Shown here piece after piece: positions 59,165 through 64,000 of a stretch of DNA of 64,000 nt. Positions within the stretch are counted from its first letter, which is position 1, and each line of letters starts with the position of its first letter. The notes below the pieces were generated by a model that ran no database searches, was not told the DNA's origin, and saw nothing but the letters and a program-made list of their open reading frames with translations. The translations under genes were made by a program, and so were the position numbers. Source of the DNA: Sedimentibacter hydroxybenzoicus DSM 7310 (GTDB taxonomy: Bacteria > Bacillota > Clostridia > Tissierellales > Sedimentibacteraceae); contig NZ_JACBNQ010000012.1 of NCBI RefSeq assembly GCF_013403245.1, positions 42,194 to 106,193 of the forward strand, written 5' to 3'.

Positions 59165-61141
59165 TTAACTCACTATTTGATAGTAGACTCTTGCAGTTAA
59201 ATAATATACAACCAGATAGAATAAGGCAAACACAGCTATAGTTGCTACCGTGCACATAGCGAATAATGGTACATTTGTCATACCAAATATTAAAAGCAAT
59301 TTAGTAATTACCTTAAATGCAAATACGATGTGTACAACTGTGGTTATAAGCGGTAAAAAAAACACGGTCAGCACCTGGCTTTTAATTGCTTTTTTTATTT
59401 CACTGCGGCTCATTCCGACCTTTTGCATAATATCAAATCGTTCCTTATCATCGTAACCCTCTGCAATTTGCTTATAATAAATTATTAAGACAGTTGCCAT
59501 TATAAACAGTATCCCTAAAAATATACCTAGGAAAAACAGCCCTCCGTACATTGTATAAAAGCTTTCTCTTGAAAGTTCCGGACCATCTGCTCTGCCGTAA
59601 GTATCACTTTCTCTGATAGAGCTGTTTATATTATTAATGAGGTTTACATGAACTTCGCTGTCTTCATCAATATTAAACCCATAATAATACGAACGAATAT
59701 CAACTCTTTCAGTTATATTCATGGAAGCAGATATTCGATTTACTGTATCTAAGCTTTTGACCACAATAACATAGGAATTTGTTATGCTTGCCATAGCCTC
59801 CCTGTCCAATGAACTTAAAGACATTAATTTTTCTTTTATTGTTATATTGTATCCGTTTAAATTTAATTCATTTTCTGTTATGCTGCCTCTTTGTGAATAC
59901 AATAAACATTCGTCATCCTTCAGCTCAACAGCTTTATTTTCCATTCTATTGAATTCCTCGAGTGTAATAATTCCTATTGTTGAAATACTATCCATTGTAT
60001 CAAATTGATTTTCTACCGGCTTAAAATATGTTCCTTCCTGAATAGCAAGAAGTTCCGTAGAACGATAGTAAATTACATCTTTTTGTTCAATGTACGCGGC
60101 AGATGTTTGCTGATTTATAATTTCATTTAACGTTTTTGCTTCTTCATCCGAAATTTCATAAGCACTGATAATTATATCTTTGGGATATTGTGTTTTCAGA
60201 ATATCCTCCATACCCGTGTATAATGATATGGTTGACGAAATCATTACAATAACCATTGTAGATAAAATACAGATGTTAGACAGCCCTGCGGCATTTTGTT
60301 TCATACGGTATATCATACCCGAAACGGAAATAAAGTGATTAGCTTTATAGTAATATTTTTTGTTTTCTCTTAAACGCTTTAATACTGCTATACTGCCTGC
60401 CGTAAACAAACAATACGTCCCCACTATAACTAATATAACAGCAACGAAAAATAAATTTAAAGCAGCTAATGGTGATTCGGTAACAACCGCTATATAATAC
60501 CCTGTGCCAAGGCACAATGCTCCGACTATTGTTAACAACCACTTTGTTTTCGGTTCCCTTTCACCTGCATTTCCGCCTTTTAATAACTCAACGGGCTTAG
60601 ACAGATGAACCTGAGTAATATTGAATATAAAGTTTATTACATTGATTGAGCCGAAAAGGCACAGAGAAGCAAGTATAGCTGTTGGTGATATTTCAAATCC
60701 AAAGGTTGCATTGAAGGATAGTATTTTAAAAAGAAATAAGATTATTAACTTGCTTAATAAAATACCTGACAATATACCTACGGTAAGTGTAATTGCCGAA
60801 GTAATCAATGTTTCGAAAAATATTATTTTGGATATATGCTTTTTTTCCATACCAAGTATGTTAAAAAGCCCGAACTCCTTTTTACGCTTTTTAATAAGAA
60901 AGCTGTTGGTGTAAAATAAAAATATCAATGAAAATATTCCGATTACCATAGCACCTAATAACATTACCTGTCTTAAGGACCCGCTGTCCTGTACAATTTC
61001 TATATCTTTCGCCACAACTAAAAAACAAATATTATAAAACATCATGATAGTCCCTATGCAGGTTAACATGTAAGGAATATATGTTTTAGAGTTCTTCTTA
61101 ATATTATTTACGGCAAGCTTAGGATAGAAAAATTTATTCAT
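59165..61141 (-). CDS. BceB-type ABC transporter permease
   Basis: About 658 residues with ten helices: NIKKNSKTYIPYMLTCIGTI at the N-terminus, two FtsX-like domains, and a large extracellular domain (about 310-520) between helices 7 and 8, the mark of bacitracin-type detoxification permeases. ATG 61141 has AGGCGG eight bases upstream; a GTG at 61150 is less likely. It overlaps the end of the ATPase gene. With the ATPase and two-component system it forms a peptide-antibiotic sensing and resistance module. Confidence 0.92.
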   Translation of the reverse strand: MNKFFYPKLAVNNIKKNSKTYIPYMLTCIGTIMMFYNICFLVVAKDIEIVQDSGSLRQVMLLGAMVIGIFSLIFLFYTNSFLIKKRKKEFGLFNILGMEKKHISKIIFFETLITSAITLTVGILSGILLSKLIILFLFKILSFNATFGFEISPTAILASLCLFGSINVINFIFNITQVHLSKPVELLKGGNAGEREPKTKWLLTIVGALCLGTGYYIAVVTESPLAALNLFFVAVILVIVGTYCLFTAGSIAVLKRLRENKKYYYKANHFISVSGMIYRMKQNAAGLSNICILSTMVIVMISSTISLYTGMEDILKTQYPKDIIISAYEISDEEAKTLNEIINQQTSAAYIEQKDVIYYRSTELLAIQEGTYFKPVENQFDTMDSISTIGIITLEEFNRMENKAVELKDDECLLYSQRGSITENELNLNGYNITIKEKLMSLSSLDREAMASITNSYVIVVKSLDTVNRISASMNITERVDIRSYYYGFNIDEDSEVHVNLINNINSSIRESDTYGRADGPELSRESFYTMYGGLFFLGIFLGILFIMATVLIIYYKQIAEGYDDKERFDIMQKVGMSRSEIKKAIKSQVLTVFFLPLITTVVHIVFAFKVITKLLLIFGMTNVPLFAMCTVATIAVFALFYLVVYYLTARVYYQIVS

Positions 61142-61901
61142 TTCTGTCACCGCCTGTAGCTATCATAGTAAGTGTGTCTGAAATTTTCTGATAAAGGTCT
61201 TCATTTGACATAGAAGCTTTATAAAGCTGGTGATAGAGCTGCCCGTCCTTTATAAACAATACTCTTTTTGCGTGGCTTGCAGCTTTAACGCTGTGTGTAA
61301 CCATAATTATTGTCTGTCCGTCATCATTAATTTCATTAAATAATTTTAAAACACCGTCAGAAGCTCTTGAATCAAGAGAGCCGGTCGGTTCATCCGCAAG
61401 TATTATCTTTGGATTAGTTATAAGTGCTCTTGCTATAGCTGTTCTTTGTTTCTGACCTCCGGATATTTCATACGGATATTTGTTTAATATATCAGAAATC
61501 TCTAATTGCCTTGATATAGGTTTTAATTTTTCATCCATCTCATTATAAGGTCTTCCTGCTAAAACCAAGGGTAAGAATATATTATCTTTAACCGAAAATG
61601 TGTCCAGCAAGTTGAAATCCTGAAATACAAAGCCAAGGTTATCTCTTCTGAATCCGGAAATATCCTTTTCGTTGATTGTTACAATGTTTTTTCCGTTTAA
61701 CAATATTTCTCCATTCGTTGGTTTATCCAGTGAAGCCAGAAGGTTTAACAAGGTTGTTTTTCCGGAACCGGATTCACCCATAATTGCTACATATTCACCC
61801 TTTTCCACAGAAAAGGAAACATTTGATAGTGCTTGAACAGGATTACCCCCAAAGCGGGTTGTATATATTTTTTTCAAATTTTTAACTTGTAAAAGTGACA
61901 T
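61134..61901 (-). CDS. BceA-type ABC transporter ATP-binding protein
   Basis: 255 residues from ATG 61901 (TTGGAGG upstream). Walker A GESGSGKTTLL, Q-loop VFQDFNLL, signature ISGGQKQRTAIARAL, Walker B ILADEPTGSLD and H-loop MVTHSVKAASHA. It belongs to the MacB/LolD/BceA group and energises the adjacent permease. Confidence 0.94.
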   Translation of the reverse strand: MSLLQVKNLKKIYTTRFGGNPVQALSNVSFSVEKGEYVAIMGESGSGKTTLLNLLASLDKPTNGEILLNGKNIVTINEKDISGFRRDNLGFVFQDFNLLDTFSVKDNIFLPLVLAGRPYNEMDEKLKPISRQLEISDILNKYPYEISGGQKQRTAIARALITNPKIILADEPTGSLDSRASDGVLKLFNEINDDGQTIIMVTHSVKAASHAKRVLFIKDGQLYHQLYKASMSNEDLYQKISDTLTMIATGGDRNE

Positions 61902-61970
61902 ATTTACCTCCAATAATTTTTCTTCCTGCTCATATTATCAAAACATTAATGCATCCTGCCATAACTTTGG

Positions 61971-62006
61971 CTTACATTTTTATTGTTATTCTTACATATA
62001 TGTAAG
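61971..62006. promoter_or_regulatory. Putative BceR-type operator before the transporter genes
   Basis: A CTTACAT box at 61971 is repeated 20 bases on within the 16-bp palindrome CTTACATATATGTAAG (61991..62006). The site is in the 136-base gap between the kinase and ATPase genes, where the response regulator would be expected to activate bceAB-like genes. Confidence 0.5.
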
Positions 62007-62037
62007 TTTACAGGCTGAACTTTCCAGCAGCATGAGG

Positions 62038-63045
62038 CTATTCTATATTAATTTTAACAGTATCTAGTCCTATTTTAACCTTTGTACCCTTGTTTACATC
62101 TGATTCAATAGCAATTGTATGTGAAAGCTTATTCAGTATCTGCTTGCATAAATACAGCCCGATACCTGTAGATTTTTTATCTTCTCTGCCGTTATATCCG
62201 GTAAATCCTTTTTCAAATACTCTCGGTAAATCCTCCTGTTCAATTCCTATGCCTGTGTCTTCTATGACTAAGGCGTCTGATAATTTCGGATCCATGAAAA
62301 TTCTGATTTCACCGTGATGCGTATATTTCAAAGAGTTTGATAATATTTGTTCTATAACAAAAAGCAACCACTTTTCATCTGTCAAAACAGTGTGGTTCAA
62401 CTCATCATAGACCAATACTATTTTTTTTCGTATAAATAGTTTGGAATATTTCCTGATTGCTTGTTTTACAATATCATCAAGGGAATATTTTTTGAACAGT
62501 AAATCCGAGTTAAGGCTGTCGAGACGAATATATTGCAAAGCCATTTCAACGTATTGCTCCACCTTGAAAAGCTGCTCTAAAAGCTCGTTGTTTATTTCGG
62601 ATTTCTCTGATTGAAGTATTAACCTCATCGCAGAAATAGGTGTTTTTATCTGATGTGACCACACAGTATAATAATCCATCATATCTGTGTAAGATTTATT
62701 CTTTTCATTAATATTTTCTACGCTGTTATTATGTATTATTTTGATTAAATCCTGATAATCTTTTTCAATCAGATTAAGTGAGTCATTAATTTTAATGTTC
62801 ACTTCCGTAACATTGTTTTTTAATCTTAAAAGCTCCTTATGTTTTTTATAAAACCTTATAAAATCCAATAGCACAACAATTAAAATAAACATTACCGCAA
62901 GCAGCATTGCATACAATACCGGTTCTACAGGCAATGAATAAAGCAAAAAAACAACGATAAAAACAGTGATAAATATTACAGCAGATATGATTGCAACAGT
63001 TTTTCCTGCAAAATATTGAAACAAAACTTTAAAAAACTCTCTCAT
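62038..63045 (-). CDS. BceS-type sensor histidine kinase
   Basis: 335 residues. Two membrane helices (about 10-60) with almost no extracellular loop, as in intramembrane-sensing kinases that read the state of their transporter. The H-box is VWSHQIKTPISAMRL; N-, G1- and G2-boxes are FVIEQILSNSLKYT, IEDTGIGIEQEDL and STGIGLYLC. The ATG overlaps the response regulator stop region (GGTTAAATG). Confidence 0.94.
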   Translation of the reverse strand: MREFFKVLFQYFAGKTVAIISAVIFITVFIVVFLLYSLPVEPVLYAMLLAVMFILIVVLLDFIRFYKKHKELLRLKNNVTEVNIKINDSLNLIEKDYQDLIKIIHNNSVENINEKNKSYTDMMDYYTVWSHQIKTPISAMRLILQSEKSEINNELLEQLFKVEQYVEMALQYIRLDSLNSDLLFKKYSLDDIVKQAIRKYSKLFIRKKIVLVYDELNHTVLTDEKWLLFVIEQILSNSLKYTHHGEIRIFMDPKLSDALVIEDTGIGIEQEDLPRVFEKGFTGYNGREDKKSTGIGLYLCKQILNKLSHTIAIESDVNKGTKVKIGLDTVKINIE

Positions 63046-63717
63046 TTAACCCACCATATATCCCATACCTTTTTTGGTTTTGATAAAATTATCAAGTCCT
63101 ATTTCTGAAAGCTTTTTTCTCAGTCGTGTTATATTTACAGTCAATGTATTGTCATCAATGAATTGGTCGCTTTCCCAAAGATGCTGCATTATTTCTTCTC
63201 TCGAAACAACTTTCCCTATATTGTCCATAAGAAGCTGCATTATCCTGTAATCATTTTTTGTCAGTTCAATCTTTGTATCGTTGTATGTAAGGGTTGTGTC
63301 GTTTAAATTCAACAAAACACCATTATATTCTATTTCATGAATATATTCCTGAAGTGAATAGGCTCTTCTCAATAATGCTCCTATTTTTGCAGTTAAAACG
63401 TTTATGTCGAAGGGCTTTACAATAAAATCATCACCTCCCATATTCATAGCCATTACGATGTTCATATTGTCAGAAGCAGAGGAAATAAACATAATGGGCA
63501 CCTTTGATATTTTCCTGATTTCATTGCACCAATGAAACCCATTGAAAAAAGGCAGCATCACATCTAATAAAACAATATGCGGTTTATGCTCATTAAATTT
63601 CTCTGTAACATTCTTAAAATCCTTAACATATTCCACATCGTAGCCCCATTTTAAAAGATGAGCCTTTAATGTGTTCGCTATTGTTAAATCATCCTCTACG
63701 ATCAGTATATTATACAT
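63046..63717 (-). CDS. BceR-type OmpR-family response regulator
   Basis: 223 residues from ATG 63717 (GTGGAGG upstream). Receiver domain with ILIVEDD, phospho-acceptor Asp in HIVLLDVMLPFFNG and Lys in DDFIVKPFD; C-terminal OmpR winged helix with ENIG-type segment KVVSREEIMQHLWE and TLTVNITRLRKKL. It should control the transporter genes through the CTTACAT boxes upstream of them. Confidence 0.94.
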   Translation of the reverse strand: MYNILIVEDDLTIANTLKAHLLKWGYDVEYVKDFKNVTEKFNEHKPHIVLLDVMLPFFNGFHWCNEIRKISKVPIMFISSASDNMNIVMAMNMGGDDFIVKPFDINVLTAKIGALLRRAYSLQEYIHEIEYNGVLLNLNDTTLTYNDTKIELTKNDYRIMQLLMDNIGKVVSREEIMQHLWESDQFIDDNTLTVNITRLRKKLSEIGLDNFIKTKKGMGYMVG

Positions 63718-63794
63718 TTTTACCTCCACTCCTAATTCTGCTTATCTCCGCCTTTTAACTTATTTTATATTAATATCTCGATTTTATCAATCAA

Positions 63795-63813
63795 AATCAC
63801 CCTTAGGGTGATT
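63795..63813. repeat. Short palindrome AATCACCCTTAGGGTGATT
   Basis: A 9-bp inverted repeat, 78 bases upstream of the response regulator gene; possible hairpin or terminator of a gene beyond the window. Confidence 0.4.
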
Positions 63814-63904
63814 ACAGAATATTTTTATAAACAGACCTGCGAAAATATCGTTTGTATCATCCTGATAACTTTAGCTCGAAGGATCTCAGCACTTCAAAAT
63901 CTAA

Positions 63905-63947
63905 AGGCGCCGGATACCGGCGCCTCAGACTGCTGACAAAGTCAGCA
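63905..63947. repeat. Double hairpin: AGGCGCCGG-ATA-CCGGCGCCT and TGCTGAC-AAA-GTCAGCA
   Basis: Two perfect stems in tandem, the second with the same GAC-AAA-GTC core as the small stem near 55325-55340. A degenerate half of the ATCCTGA...GAAGGATCTC repeat precedes it at about 63859-63888. The final 280 bases of the window contain no gene I can support. Confidence 0.5.
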
Positions 63948-64000
63948 GCAAGTAACAAAAATTACGAAAACTTAACAGAGAAACAGTTGGAAAACCAACA

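Noticed and set aside
63730..64000. CRISPR array at the right end
   Set aside because: The repeats are palindromic hairpins of differing sequence with no regular repeat-spacer pattern; no cas genes in the window.

Overview
The window is a piece of chromosome from a low-GC, Gram-positive anaerobe. Supporting signs are AGGAGG-type ribosome sites before almost every gene, many TTG and GTG starts, a spore coat protein, ferredoxin-linked 2-oxoacid oxidation, rubredoxin, a flavodiiron protein, a hybrid-cluster protein and use of selenocysteine. A spore-forming, amino-acid or organic-acid fermenting member of Clostridia/Tissierellia (a Sedimentibacter-like organism) fits best; the genus is an inference.

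Left part (1-12 kb): a minus-strand operon with a GntR regulator holds a 2-hydroxyacid dehydrogenase, the beta and alpha subunits of a 2-oxoacid:ferredoxin oxidoreductase, a metal-hydrolase-like protein and the start of a further gene cut by the window edge. Next come a decayed acetyltransferase, a MerR regulator paired with an exported FMN/FAD reductase lipoprotein, an HD-GYP phosphodiesterase, a secreted 5'-nucleotidase with a LysM domain and a membrane-anchored phosphoesterase. From 12 to 22 kb lie housekeeping genes: veg, corA with a small leader ORF and hairpin, ispE, a thioredoxin lipoprotein, threonine aldolase, folD, a MATE pump, an MFS carrier and asnA.

Middle (22-41 kb): a six-gene minus-strand catabolic operon (PanE-like dehydrogenase, beta-keto acid cleavage enzyme, thiolase, SDR, GntP permease, CoA-transferase) faces a divergent PAS/sigma-54 activator. 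The gap between them holds a -24/-12 promoter and three tandem 16-bp dyads that look like the activator's enhancer. Then follow a KilA-N remnant, a three-gene acyltransferase/hydrolase/DUF6320 cluster, rubredoxin, a truncated LuxR gene, mnmA, tatC, a second PanE-like gene, a metal-binding HMA protein, speE/speD and a Crp/Fnr regulator with an N-terminal cysteine cluster.

Right part (41-64 kb): an oxygen/nitrosative-stress group (flavodiiron protein, hemerythrin, an unrecognised protein, the hybrid-cluster-associated disulfide protein and Hcp), glutathione peroxidase, an amidohydrolase, an alanine/sodium symporter, a free-standing B3/B4 protein, a CotF-like coat protein, AzlCD, TatA, and a gene read through an in-frame UGA: a Tat-type lipoprotein of the C-GCAxxG-C-C family with a clear SECIS-like hairpin. 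It ends with DUF421/DUF4363, an EamA carrier, a two-helix potassium channel and a Bce-type ABC transporter plus two-component system.

Several small palindromic repeat families are scattered through the intergenic spaces, including two 118-bp near-identical copies in opposite orientation (41.3 and 55.4 kb). The selenoprotein is the clearest item that a standard gene finder would break into two pieces. The sigma-54 operon, the corA leader and the acyltransferase cluster are the next most interesting systems.
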